From positions 1 to 64,000 of the forward strand of contig JACEFZ010004215.1 of NCBI GenBank assembly GCA_014155875.1: DNA of 64,000 bases. The letters are read 5' to 3'. The notes beneath the pieces were generated by a model that did not search any database, was not told the origin of the DNA, and saw only the letters and a program-made list of their open reading frames with translations. The translations under genes were made by a program, and so were the position numbers. The number at the start of each line of letters is the position of its first letter. Positions within the stretch are counted from its first letter, which is position 1. Positions 45,595-56,787 of this stretch are shown here, one piece after another. This DNA comes from Cepaea nemoralis (Eukaryota > Mollusca > Gastropoda > Stylommatophora > Helicidae).

Positions 45595-47696
45595 TGTTGC
45601 GTTACAAACTTTGACTCATGCTTGTGACGCAAGAAGTTTCTAAAAATTAGTGTATCTAATTTTTGTCAAAGACTCCTGATAACTTGGTTCTGGGTATCTG
45701 AATAGACCTCTACTGATTATTGTCACAGTGTAGTATCACTTTACTTGGCTATTGCTGATCGCCACAAACTTGTCAGGCTGGCGTGAGCCCTCTTCTCATT
45801 CGCAATATTATATAATTAGAGGTTTGTCTGAACCGGACCGTTGTCTTATAAGACCTGCCCTAAAATAGTAAATTAACTCACTACCCATACAAAGTTGACT
45901 TTCTTAGGGTCAACACATGAATTGCTTCATGTCCCCCATATAATATTAAACAAACCATGCACAAGCTGTGTGCGACAGGCTTTACCTATCTCGCTTCCGC
46001 GTGTAAAGTTATCTTTCACTGTTAAGTTAGTGTTTCATTGTCTGTTGTGTCCCCTGACCCGAAGTTATATCCCTTTGTTCTAAAATGTATGTGCTTTACA
46101 TGTATGTTTTCCTGGTTGTTTGCGTGTTTGGATCTAACTAATAATATAATTTAACTTCTAACATGTGTGTCTGTTATAAATATGTATGCAAGTTAGTTTT
46201 CAAGTGCCATAATTCGGTTAAATGTTGCCACAAACAAGTGTATAACACTAATTCGTGACTACGTTTCCGTCTTATGAGACTTAAAATACTCTATCTAAGG
46301 TTTACTCTAAACTACACACAAAACATTTAAGACAGCACATTACAACATTGAAAACAAACGCCTGACGCAGACAAATAATAAAAAGTCGCGCTGAGTGGCA
46401 GAAAAAATCCGCTGGCTGCCCTCACTCTCCATTGTATATTTACCATTTTCTCTCACTTTCACACTTCTGTCACACATCTTTCATTCTCGCAATTATTTAA
46501 AAACCTTGAAGTGACACTGTACAAGTTTAGCTCAGTTTGAAGAGAGTTGAGCTTCATGACTGTGCGTAACTTACTGCACGAGTCATGTATTTACACAATA
46601 TTTACATGGATGAAATAGGGATGATAGTTTTTACCCTGATATTATTAAACACTATATTCTATTGAACTCCTAATACTAATTCTCTAACTATCTATATTCT
46701 ATTTACCTAATTAACCTAATTTAAGGGAAGTAATCTAACTATCTAAACAAATGAAAATGATGTGAAATGAGTTATGTATCTTTATGAAATTGGTAATGTG
46801 AAATGTAACAAAAATTCTAAATAATGTTTTTAATGTTTAAATGAAAAAATATAATGGATATTTTTATTCTATATGGTCTAAATGATGTATGTTCATGTGT
46901 ATAATCCTTTTATGCTATAACGTATAACGTAATTTTAGTCCTAAATGATGAAGTTGTTAAAGTGTTCATAAAGATGGAATGAAATAAAATTAAATTAAAT
47001 GACTACATGGTGTTGTTCCTATCTTAAGCGTTTTATACTAATCTTTAATTCGCTGTTATTAAGTTTAAAGTACTATCCTACTCTAATTTTATGCTAAGTG
47101 GGTAAATTAATGATTTATCTAAACTACAAAAAACATCTATTATATTGCCTAAATCTAATCTAACTCTATATTAAGGTAACTAATCTAACTATAATTTACC
47201 ACTATATTAAAACCGTTATATTACATATCACAATAAGTATATATACATGATGTCTATTTACCTCAGGTTAGTGGTTGCCATAACGTATAGAAATTGCTTT
47301 CGTTGGCATAATTTATATATACACACTTATCCTGGGTATGCTATCTACACTACACAGTCATACTTGTGTCCTATGGGTATTCTTACACTCGTTGAGTCCG
47401 CTAGTGTCGTAGACAAGTATCTTCGTGTCTGTTATTTCACAATGTTCTGACACTGTTCTGATATGAGTAACACAGGTGATTCACCGGAGCACAAATGGAG
47501 CATAGTAAGTAACGAGCTGTCTATGTACACACGGTGATTCCCTTGTTCTTGACGCATAGTTGTTATTCTGCTGTCTACGGACACATGGTAGTTCACTGTT
47601 CTTAGCACACAGTTCTGATCCTGATGTCTATGTACACAATAGTATATTCTACACAGGATACGTTAAGTGTATAGTAAATGAACATTTCTCAACTAC
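45595..47696 (-). other. Element C 3' non-coding region
   Basis: About 2.1 kb between the RNase H stop and the purine tract. AT-rich, with no envelope-like or other ORF above about 80 codons. Confidence 0.7.
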
Positions 47697-50549
47697 CTAT
47701 TCGTGTGGAATATCAGGTATTTCTACCTCAGATGGTCGACTAAGGGTATCAGCAAGGATGTTGTCCCTACCCTTAATATGCTCTATACTAAAAGTATAAT
47801 TCTGTAATATTAACGACCACCTGTAGATGCGGTCATTCCGATGTACCCCACTTTGTATGACCGTGATCGGGGAGTTGTCAGTCTGGACTACAAAGTGATT
47901 ACCCGCCAGGAATCGATGCAACTTCCTCACCGAATAGATGACGCTAAGGGCTTCCAACTCTGATATGGAATATCTGGACTCAGCCGGTGTGATCTTGCGG
48001 CTCACGTAGCAAATCGGATGGAAGATGCCCTCATAAAATTGGCCTAGTACTGCAGCGATAGAAATCCTGCTGGCATCTGTCCTAAGATAATAAACGAGCC
48101 TAGGAGTAGGCAAGCGGAGGATTGGTACATTACTAAATAGGATTTTCAATTTTTGCAATGCAGAAATTAATAATGCATCTTTGGCATCTAATTTCACTGA
48201 TGCTTTTAAAACATTTGAAAATACACTTGTAATTTCAGCTAAGTTCGGTATGAACTTGCTATAATAATTTACTAAACCCGAAAGGCTCCTGACCTGCTTC
48301 TTTGTTGTAGGCATGGTCAGGTTCATAATTTTGGTAATAATTCTATTGTCAGTTTTCAATTGTCCTTGTGAAATGACATGACCCAAAAAATCAATTTCTT
48401 GTAGGCCCAATTCGACTTTGCTTGGTTTGACAGTGAGACCGAAGAATCGCAACCTATCGAAGACATGTCTTAGTTTCAGTAAGTGTGTTGTCCAGTCCTC
48501 TGTATGGACACAAATATCATCTATATAGGTCATTGTATTCGTCACTCCATGTAGCAAATCTCTAGTTAAGCGTACGAAAGTGGCAGGAGCATTACGAAGT
48601 CCGAAAGGAAGAAATCGCCACTCGTAAAGACCTAGAGGTGTTGAGAATGCAGTAAGATGGATAGATTGAGTCTGCATAGGGACCTGCCAATATCCCTTAG
48701 TAAGGTCTAATTTAGAGAAGATTTTAGAGGTGGACATATCCAAAATAAGATCTTCGCAGGAAGGAATTGGTTCTGCGTCGATCTTAGTGACATTGTTGAG
48801 TTTTCTATAGTCCACACAAAGACGAATGATGGAGTCTTTTTTCTTGACCAGGACGATTGGAAAGGAGTACTCAGATGTAGATTTTTGAATGATTCCACTA
48901 GCTTCTAAATTAAGAATTTCCTTATTTAGATTTTCTCTATAGCTATGTGGGATAGAGTACGGCCTGCATTTGATAGGCTTCGAGTCCGAAAGAAGGATGG
49001 AGTGTTCGATCCTGTCCGTCTTACCTGGAATGTCGGAGAATATGTCCTTATATTCAGTCACTAATTCTATTATCTGTCGTCGTTGTTCTTCTGTCAGTCC
49101 CGTTTCTAATCGTATACAATCTAATGTAGCAGTCTTGTCCACAATTGGAACGGGTAGTTCCATCCCGTCGTCGTCTACCTGATTCAGTACGGTTGTGGTG
49201 CTAAGTGCGTTTTCTGTAATCTCACTAAGTGTATGCATCTCGTCGGATTTGCCAGTCTCGCTAACTAGTGTAGTTGCGTTATGTACGTCTGTCGTCTCAT
49301 CCATAGGTGTGGGTGCATTATGTTCGTCTGTCTCTAATTCTGTCTCTTGTCGTGAAAAGTAGGGTTTCAACATGTTGATATGAAATATCTTTAAGTGTCC
49401 GTTTATCGATATTTCATAATCGACATCAGAAATTTTTCGTACCACTTTGAATGGCCCTTGCCATGAGGTCAATAATAAATTCCGTTTGTCTGGGAGTAAC
49501 AGAAGTATGTCTTGATCTGGTTCAAGAATAATTGTTCTCGCACCTTTGTTTGCGTATTGGCGGTAGATTTGACCCTTCCTCTCCAAAGCTGCCTTAGCTA
49601 TGATACACGATTTCATGATTTTATCTCGTGTTTCTGTCACCATTTCATAAGGTGTTTTTGGGGTTGGAATTTCAATCGAATTAGTTATTACCTGATGATA
49701 AATGGTTAGGGGTCCACGTGGGTTAGCCCCGTATACTAATTCAAACGGTGAGAAACCCGTGCTTGAATGGGGAATCTCCCGATAGGCGAACAGCACTGTT
49801 GGTAACAGTGTATCCCAATCAGCTGGGTTTTCTGCTGTCACCTTAGCCAGCATATGCTTCAGGTCTCCGTTAATTTTCTCTACTATTCCATTGCTGGCTG
49901 GATGATTAGCTGTTGTGAAATGCTGTTTAATACCTAACATTTTTGTAAGGGCTTGCGTTGCAGCAGATATGAATTGAGTTCCACGATCGGATAGGATGGT
50001 ACGTGGGAATCCGAATCGTGAGAACAAGTGTAGAAATACATTGGCAACGTCTTTGGAGGTGATGTATTTCAAAGCTACTGCCTCAACCCACCTTGAACAT
50101 AGGTCTACCATTGTTAAGATGAAGCGATTTCCTTTGCTGGACACCTGGTTCAGGGGTCCAACAATATCTACCGCCACACTTTCAAATGGCCTAGAGGCCA
50201 ATGTTGAAGGTTGCACTTCAGCTGTAGGATGTTTACCCTTACGTACTAGTTGTTGACAGACATTACACGAACGACAAAATAATTTTATATCATTACAAAA
50301 ACCTGGCCAATAAAATTGAGTCTGAATTCTGGCCCTGGTCTTGTCGTATGCAAGGTGACCAGCAAACGGTGACTCATGTGCAATCTTTAGCACAGTTTGG
50401 CGGTGTTGTACAGGTAACACCGTTTGCTGAATCTCATGGTTACCAGTTGTATAATACCTGGTAAGGATACCATTATTAAGTCTAAAGAACCATGATGCGT
50501 TTTTTGTCATTTTGGCTTTTTCTTTCAAAAGCTTTAGATATGGAGACAC
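47697..50549 (-). CDS. pol: Element C pol: integrase, reverse transcriptase, RNase H
   Basis: 950 codons from the first Met after the LINE junction. Integrase: zinc domain H58/H65/C95/C98, catalytic D128, D188 and E224 (35-residue D-E spacing), and a GPF module at about 365-395 (GPFKVVRKI). A linker of ~80 residues rich in T, E and D follows. Reverse transcriptase (about 500-770): LCVDYRKLN, FSKLDLTKGYWQ with D615, LPFGLRNAPATF, the YIDD box at 675-678, and FLGHVIS. RNase H (about 815-940): D825, the SELEAL glutamates 864/866, D891, and GRDNILADTLSR with D934. All catalytic residues are present and the frame is intact. The frame is also open upstream to 50591, and when the LINE plus one TSD copy (3107 bp) is discounted it is continuous with 53711-53857. 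The true start therefore lies in the protease region. Confidence 0.95.
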   Translation of the reverse strand: MSPYLKLLKEKAKMTKNASWFFRLNNGILTRYYTTGNHEIQQTVLPVQHRQTVLKIAHESPFAGHLAYDKTRARIQTQFYWPGFCNDIKLFCRSCNVCQQLVRKGKHPTAEVQPSTLASRPFESVAVDIVGPLNQVSSKGNRFILTMVDLCSRWVEAVALKYITSKDVANVFLHLFSRFGFPRTILSDRGTQFISAATQALTKMLGIKQHFTTANHPASNGIVEKINGDLKHMLAKVTAENPADWDTLLPTVLFAYREIPHSSTGFSPFELVYGANPRGPLTIYHQVITNSIEIPTPKTPYEMVTETRDKIMKSCIIAKAALERKGQIYRQYANKGARTIILEPDQDILLLLPDKRNLLLTSWQGPFKVVRKISDVDYEISINGHLKIFHINMLKPYFSRQETELETDEHNAPTPMDETTDVHNATTLVSETGKSDEMHTLSEITENALSTTTVLNQVDDDGMELPVPIVDKTATLDCIRLETGLTEEQRRQIIELVTEYKDIFSDIPGKTDRIEHSILLSDSKPIKCRPYSIPHSYRENLNKEILNLEASGIIQKSTSEYSFPIVLVKKKDSIIRLCVDYRKLNNVTKIDAEPIPSCEDLILDMSTSKIFSKLDLTKGYWQVPMQTQSIHLTAFSTPLGLYEWRFLPFGLRNAPATFVRLTRDLLHGVTNTMTYIDDICVHTEDWTTHLLKLRHVFDRLRFFGLTVKPSKVELGLQEIDFLGHVISQGQLKTDNRIITKIMNLTMPTTKKQVRSLSGLVNYYSKFIPNLAEITSVFSNVLKASVKLDAKDALLISALQKLKILFSNVPILRLPTPRLVYYLRTDASRISIAAVLGQFYEGIFHPICYVSRKITPAESRYSISELEALSVIYSVRKLHRFLAGNHFVVQTDNSPITVIQSGVHRNDRIYRWSLILQNYTFSIEHIKGRDNILADTLSRPSEVEIPDIPHE

Positions 50550-50591
50550 ACTAGGATCAGCTTTTTGCTGTTCTATACATTTTTGTCTGGT

Positions 50592-50603
50592 GGTATCATC
50601 CGT
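50592..50603. repeat. TSD of the LINE inserted in element C (left)
   Basis: ggtatcatccgt, repeated at 53699-53710. Confidence 0.92.
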
Positions 50604-50766
50604 AGAGAACAGACAAAGAGAAACACCCTGGTCCTCCAGGTTGGGGGTTGAAGCGTGGGGTTAACATCTCCACCTTTGTAAAACCTTTCTTTGTTACGAA
50701 CAAATACATGAGCCTCGATATCGGACTGACTTATCTGGACAACGACCTTGGAACGTTAAAGGACTT

Positions 50767-51970
50767 TTGAGATTTGGAACATGGAATGTACGGACACTAT
50801 ATCGAGCTGGAGCGGCCGAAGAACTAACCCGGGAGCTGGTTGAATATCAAATGGATATCACAGCAATTCAAGAAATAAGGTGGCCAGGAGAGGGTACTGT
50901 TAGAGCAAAATGGAATGATTATAATATATGGAGGAAACACCCAAAATAAACATGAATTAGGAACAGGATTTGTCATCAAAAAAGAGTTATGGGGGAACAT
51001 TTTAAACTTTAAAGCTTTTAATGACAGGATTAGTAAATTACGAATAAAAGGTAAATGGAAAAATATAACTATGATTAATGTACATGCACCTACTGAAGAG
51101 AAAGAAGATGATATTAAAGAAGACTTTTATAATGATCTGGAAGATGTCATAGAAGAAACCCCCAAACAGGACATCCTGATTGTGCTGGGAGACTTCAATG
51201 CAAAAATAGGTAGAGAGCAAACTAATAAAAAAGTGGCCGGTATGGAAAGCCTACATACAACTTCAAATGATAATGGATGGAGAGTCATCAACCTGGCAGA
51301 AGCCAAAGGACTGCAGATTAGCAGTACCAGACTACAAAGAAAGGATATACACAAACAAACTTGGAAATCATGTGACAAGAGAACCTATAATCAAATAGAT
51401 CACATTTTAATTAACAACAGAAATGCATCAAACATACAGCAAGTCAGAAGTTATAGAGGAGCTGAGTGCCACAGTGACCATTTCCTCGTTGGAGCAAAAT
51501 TTAAAATAAAACTTAAGAGAGCTTTCTATACTAAATTACAAAGATTACACCCAACATATAACAGAGAAAAACTACAAGACATTACAGTCAAAGAGAAATT
51601 TACAGATGAAATAAAATGTAAACTTGAAACTTTTCAAAACCCTTTGGAGGAAAGCGTTGACCAAACTTGGTTGAACATCAAGAATACACTTCAATCTACC
51701 GCAGAAGAATGTCTCGGTGTGTCAACCACGCATAGAAAGAACAGATGGTTCAATCAAAAATGTGAAGAAGCAGTCACTAAGAAGAAGAATGCCAGACATG
51801 TATGGTTAAATGACATCAATAACATCCAAAAGGAAGAGCATTATAGAAATGAATGTAAAGAGGCTACAAAAATAGTCAGACAGCAGAAGCGAGAATATAT
51901 GAGTAATATAATCAAAGATATGGAAACTAATCACCAGAAAAATGAATCCAGAAAGTTTTTAAAGTACTGA
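50767..51970 (+). pseudogene. LINE endonuclease domain (EEP fold), frameshifted
   Basis: 50767-50949 holds the start of the endonuclease (FGTWNVRTLY, AIQEIRWPG). The frame shifts by +1 near 50930, and 50915-51970 continues with GTGFVIKK, NVHAPTEE, GDFNAKIGR, NQIDHILIN and ECHSDHFLVG, so all the main EEP motifs (W-N, Q-E, H-A-P, G-D-F-N, D-H, S-D-H) are visible. It would nick target DNA for target-primed reverse transcription. The codon at 50767 is TTG; an out-of-frame ATG lies at 50709, so the true start is unresolved. It is followed by a second shift at about 51970 into the RT frame. Confidence 0.85.
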
Positions 51971-51975
51971 AGTCA

Positions 51976-53682
51976 ATGAAACGAGGGCACCAACAAAACA
52001 CATATGGTTTAAAAGACAAAAATGGGAATATGATAAATACCAATGAAGAAATGTGCAACACATGGAAAGAATATTTTATTGAATTACTAAATTGTGAAGC
52101 TCCAAGTAACATTTTCCCACAGGAAGAGGTTCTAACATGCGAACCACAAATTGAAGAACCTACATTTGAAGAAATCCTATATGTAATCACACGACTTAAA
52201 AACAATAAGGCAACTGGGACTGATGGAATTGCTGCTGAATTTATAAAGGCAGGTGGCCATGCATTACATCTAAAGCTATACGAACTAATAATAAAAATCT
52301 GGAGGACAGAAGAATTACCCCATGACTGGAAAGAGTCATTATTGATACCTATCTTTAAGAAAGGAGACAAGTTCCAATGTGGAAATTATAGAGGAATATC
52401 ACTACTGTCCACAAGCTATAAGATACTATCCGCAGTATTACTAAATAGACTAAAACCATATTCAGAAGACATATTAGGTGACTACCAGGCGGGTTTTAGA
52501 CAAAACAGATCAACAATAGATCAGATATTTATCTTACGACAAATAGCCGAGAAACATTGGGAATATAAAAGAGATCTCCATAACATTTTTGTGGATTTTA
52601 AAAAGGCTTATGATAGTGTCCATAGGAATAGTCTATGGAATGTTATGCAGGAATTTGGAATACCAAGGAAGTTAATTAACATGACCAAACTATGCATGGA
52701 AGATACTTATAATATAGTAACATATAAAGGCAGGAAATCAGACCCCTTCCAAATAACATCTGGCTTGAAACAGGGTGATGCACTATCGCCGCTACTCTTC
52801 AATCTGGCTCTAGAGAAAGTTGTAAGGAAGGTAAAGGAGGAATGTGATATTGGAGGAACATCCAAGCTGCTTGGTTATGCAGATGATATAGATATTATAG
52901 GGCAAAGTGAACAAAAGACATTAGAAATATTGACTCACTTAAAGGAAAAAGCCCAACAGATGGGGCTGGTTATCAACCAAGATAAGACAGAATATATGGT
53001 AATTTCAAGAGACGGAATGGCTAAAAACTCTGGCCACATACAAATAGATAATATGACCATTAAAAGAACGGAAACATACAAATACCTGGGTACAATCTTC
53101 AACTGCTCCAACATCATAAGGGAAGAAATACAAACTAGAATCAACTCTGGAAATAAGATATACTATGCACTACAACATCTACTAAAATCAAAGGCGCTAT
53201 CTCGTAACACCAAAATCACAATATACAAAACACTGATCAGACCAGTTGTGCTGTATGGCTCTGAAACCTGGAGTACAACGAAAGGAGACGAAGCCTTGTT
53301 ACAAACCTTTGAGAACAAAATTTTAAGACGCATCTTTGGACCCATTAGGGATACACAAAGTGGAGAGTGGAAAAGAAGAAGTAACAAAGACATTTATGAT
53401 TTGTTTAAGTCCCCGCTAATCACTGGTATCATGAAGGCTAATAGACTACAATGGCTGGGGCATATAGAAAGAATGGAAGATAATAGGGAAACAAAACTCG
53501 CTTACACTCAGGAAATAAATGACCGTAGACCCCGAGGTAGACCAAGAAGGCGGTGGAGAGATAATATACATACAGACCTACAAGCACTTGGAATCAACGA
53601 CTGGCAAGGGAAGGTCCACCAGAGAGACGAATGGAGACAGATTGTATTTGCAGCAAAGAACCTCAATGGCTCGGAATGCTGA
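51976..53682 (+). CDS. LINE reverse transcriptase domain
   Basis: 568 codons uninterrupted. RT motifs in order: ATGTDGIAAEFIK (79-91), LIPIFKKGD (123-131), NYRGISLLS (137-145), AGFRQNRST (172-180), FVDFKKAYDS with the first catalytic Asp (205-214), GLKQGDALSPLLFN (263-276), and GYADDIDIIG (300-309) with the catalytic pair. A thumb with TETYKYLGTIF and a C-terminal RPRGRPRRRW basic block follow. It is in frame with 50767-50949 but not with 50915-51970, so it lacks a continuous link to the endonuclease; ATG 51976 is probably an internal Met. Confidence 0.92.
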   Translation: MKRGHQQNTYGLKDKNGNMINTNEEMCNTWKEYFIELLNCEAPSNIFPQEEVLTCEPQIEEPTFEEILYVITRLKNNKATGTDGIAAEFIKAGGHALHLKLYELIIKIWRTEELPHDWKESLLIPIFKKGDKFQCGNYRGISLLSTSYKILSAVLLNRLKPYSEDILGDYQAGFRQNRSTIDQIFILRQIAEKHWEYKRDLHNIFVDFKKAYDSVHRNSLWNVMQEFGIPRKLINMTKLCMEDTYNIVTYKGRKSDPFQITSGLKQGDALSPLLFNLALEKVVRKVKEECDIGGTSKLLGYADDIDIIGQSEQKTLEILTHLKEKAQQMGLVINQDKTEYMVISRDGMAKNSGHIQIDNMTIKRTETYKYLGTIFNCSNIIREEIQTRINSGNKIYYALQHLLKSKALSRNTKITIYKTLIRPVVLYGSETWSTTKGDEALLQTFENKILRRIFGPIRDTQSGEWKRRSNKDIYDLFKSPLITGIMKANRLQWLGHIERMEDNRETKLAYTQEINDRRPRGRPRRRWRDNIHTDLQALGINDWQGKVHQRDEWRQIVFAAKNLNGSEC

Positions 53683-53698
53683 AGAAGAAGAAGAAGAA

Positions 53699-53710
53699 GG
53701 TATCATCCGT
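53699..53710. repeat. TSD of the LINE inserted in element C (right)
   Basis: ggtatcatccgt, as at 50592-50603. Confidence 0.92.
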
Positions 53711-54000
53711 GCCAGTTGGTGATAGCAACAGTAGTCTCTCATCTTGTAGTGTGTCTTGATGTTTCATAGTGTCTGCTCTTGTTGTTGCATTGGCTGCATT
53801 TAATTTTTCCCATGCAGCTATATCTTCGTTAGTACAATGTTTCAATTGGGTAAGCATCCCAAAATTAAATCAGTACAAGGGTTATCTAAAATCGCACATG
53901 TAAAGGTACCAGAAAGGAAAGGAGTGTCAATACGGGCTTTGGCCAAGGGTAAATTTCAATGTTACCCGAAAAGGTTCGGCATTTGACAGAGTCACCTGTA
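53711..54000 (-). pseudogene. Element C protease C-terminus and start of the pol frame
   Basis: Minus frame entering from about 53990 carries a retropepsin C-terminal pattern (a DLILG motif near 53860) and continues through MLTQLKHCTNED to the LINE insertion at 53711. It is out of frame with 53886-54404, so one frameshift lies between about 53886 and 53990. This may be an inherited programmed site or simply damage. Confidence 0.6.
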
Positions 54001-54779
54001 TAATCATTCGGATTCACCAGTTCCTTTCTAAGACCAATAAGGGTGCTGCCGCTGTCCAGCAAACATTGGCATGGTCTGTCGTTGACCATTGCATTGTGGA
54101 ACACCAAATTGCCTCTGGAGGCTAATGCTGCATTTACACTCTCAGTTGAGAATGGTACTGTATGTCCACATTCTAATTTTCCGTCTGCATGAAATTGGTG
54201 ACATCGCTCACAACTGTCAAAGCTTAATATATCGTTTACACAACAAACATCTTCAGATTGGTTAAAAGGTAATTCATTTTCAACTTCACACTCAGTCTCA
54301 CTACCATTTTCAGAAGATGTATCAATCAAAATAGCATTGTTGGCCTTCATTCTCTGGCGGCCCAGGCACTTATTTGAATAGTGCCCGTAGCTAGAACAGA
54401 ACAAGCATTTGACTGCACGCCTGTATGCAGTTCTCTTATTTTGTTGCTACTTAATGACCATCTCAAGATGTGACGGATAGTTTGGTGATTTATCACACAT
54501 AGAATAAGTATCGTGAAGAAGTTGACAATAGACACATTTCGACACTTTCTTATCTTTCTTATCGACTCTATGAAATGGTTGTTTATTGCTCTGATAGCTT
54601 TTAGGTTGGTCCTTCACAAAAGAAACTATTTCAGAGTCGCTATTTGATGTCTTAAAAATATCTCTATTTGAGGAAAAATATGCAGAGCCTTTCTTTTCAA
54701 ATTGTTCTATGGTCTCAATGTCTGACTGCTGTAGGAATTTAGCGAAAGGAGATGGTATAGTGGATATGACTTTATCCAT
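53886..54779 (-). pseudogene. Element C gag 3' part: nucleocapsid and protease active site
   Basis: Two minus frames in the same phase as gag, 54447-54779 and 53886-54404, separated by one in-frame TAG (54447-54449). The first has a Cys-rich CVYCQLLHDTYSMC segment. The second starts within a perfect CCHC knuckle (C-x2-C-x4-H-x4-C, CLFCSSYGHYSNKC, about 54363-54404). An acidic stretch follows and then CLLDSGSTLIG, the retropepsin active site with DSG. The nonsense codon and indels make this copy unable to give Gag-Pol directly. Confidence 0.83.
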
Positions 54780-54839
54780 GCTATTAAATTTTTAAGTTTG
54801 TCAAAATCCTTGCCTATTTTGATGCACTAAGCCATCTAT

Positions 54840-55619
54840 TTAGTACGCTTTGTACATTTGAGACATAATCGATAAAGGTCTCGCTTGGCTTGGCTTTAAA
54901 TTGGAAAACTGTACTTGATACCCAGGGGCATCAAGTAAGAAATGTTGCATTATCCTATCGTGGATGTACTGATAGTTAGATCTAAGGTCAGTTGGTATAG
55001 ATTCTATTACTTTAAGGGGCTCCCCACTTAAGTTCTTCATGTAGATCATGGCCCACATATCGATTGGTACTTGGTGGTATTTAAATTGGTATTCGACATT
55101 TTCTGTCCAGGCTGATATGGAATCTTCTTTACAAAATGGTTTGATAATGTTTTTGTACTTATTAAATTTATTTTCTTCTTGCTGACTTTTTAGTTTAGTA
55201 GCAGAGATCTCTAAGTGTGAATCTACATCCACACCTTTCATCTTTAACTGTGTCTCTGATTCAACTTGTATTTGTTTTTCTTTCACCCTTGCCATTTCAT
55301 CTATCTCTTTTTGTTTTAATTCTAATTCTTTTTGTTTAATTTCCTTCTCCTGATCTAATTGTTTTTGCTTCATCTCTCTATCTTGTTCTATTTGTTTTTG
55401 CTTAATCTCTTTATCTTGTTCTAATTGCTTATGTTTTATTTCTAAGTCCTTTTGTTTTGTTATCTCAGCTAGTTCCATCTGGTGTTGTCTTTCTCGTGCA
55501 CGTTCATCTCTCTCAGCATCTTTTGCTTCCTTAAATTTTCGATCAGCATATTGCTCTAAGTCCTTTCCTGTGTATTCTAATTCCTTGCCTGCTTTTATGA
55601 AATCAGCTAATGTTGCCAT
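54840..55619 (-). CDS. gag: Element C gag (matrix/capsid part)
   Basis: 259 codons from ATG 55619. Residues 1-30 contain DFIKAGKELEYTG. From about 30 to 150 runs a long K/E/Q/R-rich coiled coil with an imperfect repeat (EIKQKQIEQDRE type). From about 160 comes a capsid-like region (FCKEDSISAWTENVEYQF, MWAMIYMKNLSGEP) typical of gypsy-type Gag of invertebrates. The frame ends early at 54840. Codons at 54780-54842 show three closely spaced small indels and stops, after which the same phase resumes as 54447-54779, so the ancestral gag was longer. Confidence 0.87.
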   Translation of the reverse strand: MATLADFIKAGKELEYTGKDLEQYADRKFKEAKDAERDERARERQHQMELAEITKQKDLEIKHKQLEQDKEIKQKQIEQDREMKQKQLDQEKEIKQKELELKQKEIDEMARVKEKQIQVESETQLKMKGVDVDSHLEISATKLKSQQEENKFNKYKNIIKPFCKEDSISAWTENVEYQFKYHQVPIDMWAMIYMKNLSGEPLKVIESIPTDLRSNYQYIHDRIMQHFLLDAPGYQVQFSNLKPSQARPLSIMSQMYKAY

Positions 55620-56757
55620 GTTGTTGGGAGATTAGCTAGATTTGATAGGCACTTAAATATTTATTCACTTTATTTATATTAGATATGGTAGGTTATTAAA
55701 TCCCTGAGTACGAAAAATATATACTCTTAGTTTATAACCTGAAAAACAGATCACAAGAAATATGCTAATACATCACACGCTGAAAAAGAGATGCATTATT
55801 AACCATATTGCATGCAAAATCATTTGGGTATACTCATCTTAAATTTCCCGATCAATCATGTACACTCGTTTGGCACTTCAAGTTCATTCATCTGGTAATA
55901 CCCCACACAGCTTGAGTAATGCTTATGATCAGCTGTTGTTCTCCCTGGTTATCAAGATCATCAACAGTTAACCTACTTGTAAACGATATAGGTAAATCTA
56001 GACAATTATTACAATTACAAGCCCAGGAAAATATAATGTGGTTTAATTAATATTAAATGTCACTGTCCTGTCTTCGTTCTAACGTCTTTTGCCTTCCCTA
56101 AGTCTAGCTGTTTAATCTATGGAAGTGTTGTGCAGACTGCGTCACATTTGCATAGCAAAAGTAGTGCCATCGCGACGGCAAGAAATAGAAAAGTATATAA
56201 ATAAATAAATTAATGCGTTGAAATATATGTAAAGGTAATAATAATGTTGAAATAAATAAATATATTCAATACATAACTAATATAAACAAATAATATTTGA
56301 TATAAGTCAACGATTCAGGCGAGCAGCCGCTTTGCGATTGTAAACAATCAGTCGCTGACTGCAAATGGCGTAACACAGCTGTTTGTCAGTCGCGATACGT
56401 CAGAGGCGCAGCGCTATTTTTAGATTGGAAAAATCGGTTTTCTTCTCGGCTCAGTTTTGTGTATCGCTCCGCCATGAATCATATTTGACAACTACTAGTA
56501 AATAAATAAGTAATTACATAAATAAATGATACAAAAGTATACCAATAATACTTACAATTTAGAAGAAAACATGTTCATAAGCACAAAATAATTCAATAAG
56601 CATAAATAAACATAACTTGGTCACGATGGGCACAGCTCGCACTTTGTTCCGTCTGCACACGCCATTGTCACTAACGTAAATTAAACCCTGTGATTATCTA
56701 GCCGTAATACTAATTTAGAGCCGTGGGTGCGTGTTTTAGCTTGAACAATTGTCCAAG
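55620..56757 (-). other. Element C 5' leader
   Basis: About 1.1 kb between primer site and gag ATG. No ORF of note, AT-rich. Confidence 0.65.
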
Positions 56758-56774
56758 CCACACTTCTGACACCA
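56758..56774 (-). promoter_or_regulatory. Primer binding site of element C (tRNA-Leu type)
   Basis: Minus strand TGGTGTCAGAAGTGTGG, 13 bases inside the 5' LTR. Its first 13 bases are the well-known tRNA-Leu 3'-end complement used by many gypsy elements. Confidence 0.88.
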
Positions 56775-56787
56775 CTTTATCCTAGCC

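Larger units (their letters stand above)
50604..53698 (+). mobile_element. Near-complete LINE (endonuclease + RT) inside element C
   Basis: 3095 bp with a 12 bp TSD, a ~160 bp 5' leader, one long coding region and a (GAA)n tail (53681-53698). It encodes an apurinic-like endonuclease followed by RT in what was a single ORF, with two frameshifts now. Layout and motifs resemble RTE-like LINEs often annotated as craniofacial development protein 2-like. The clade is not certain. Confidence 0.9.

Noticed and set aside
45595..47696. Envelope gene downstream of element C pol
   Set aside because: No ORF above about 80 codons, no signal peptide or membrane segment; treated as non-coding.
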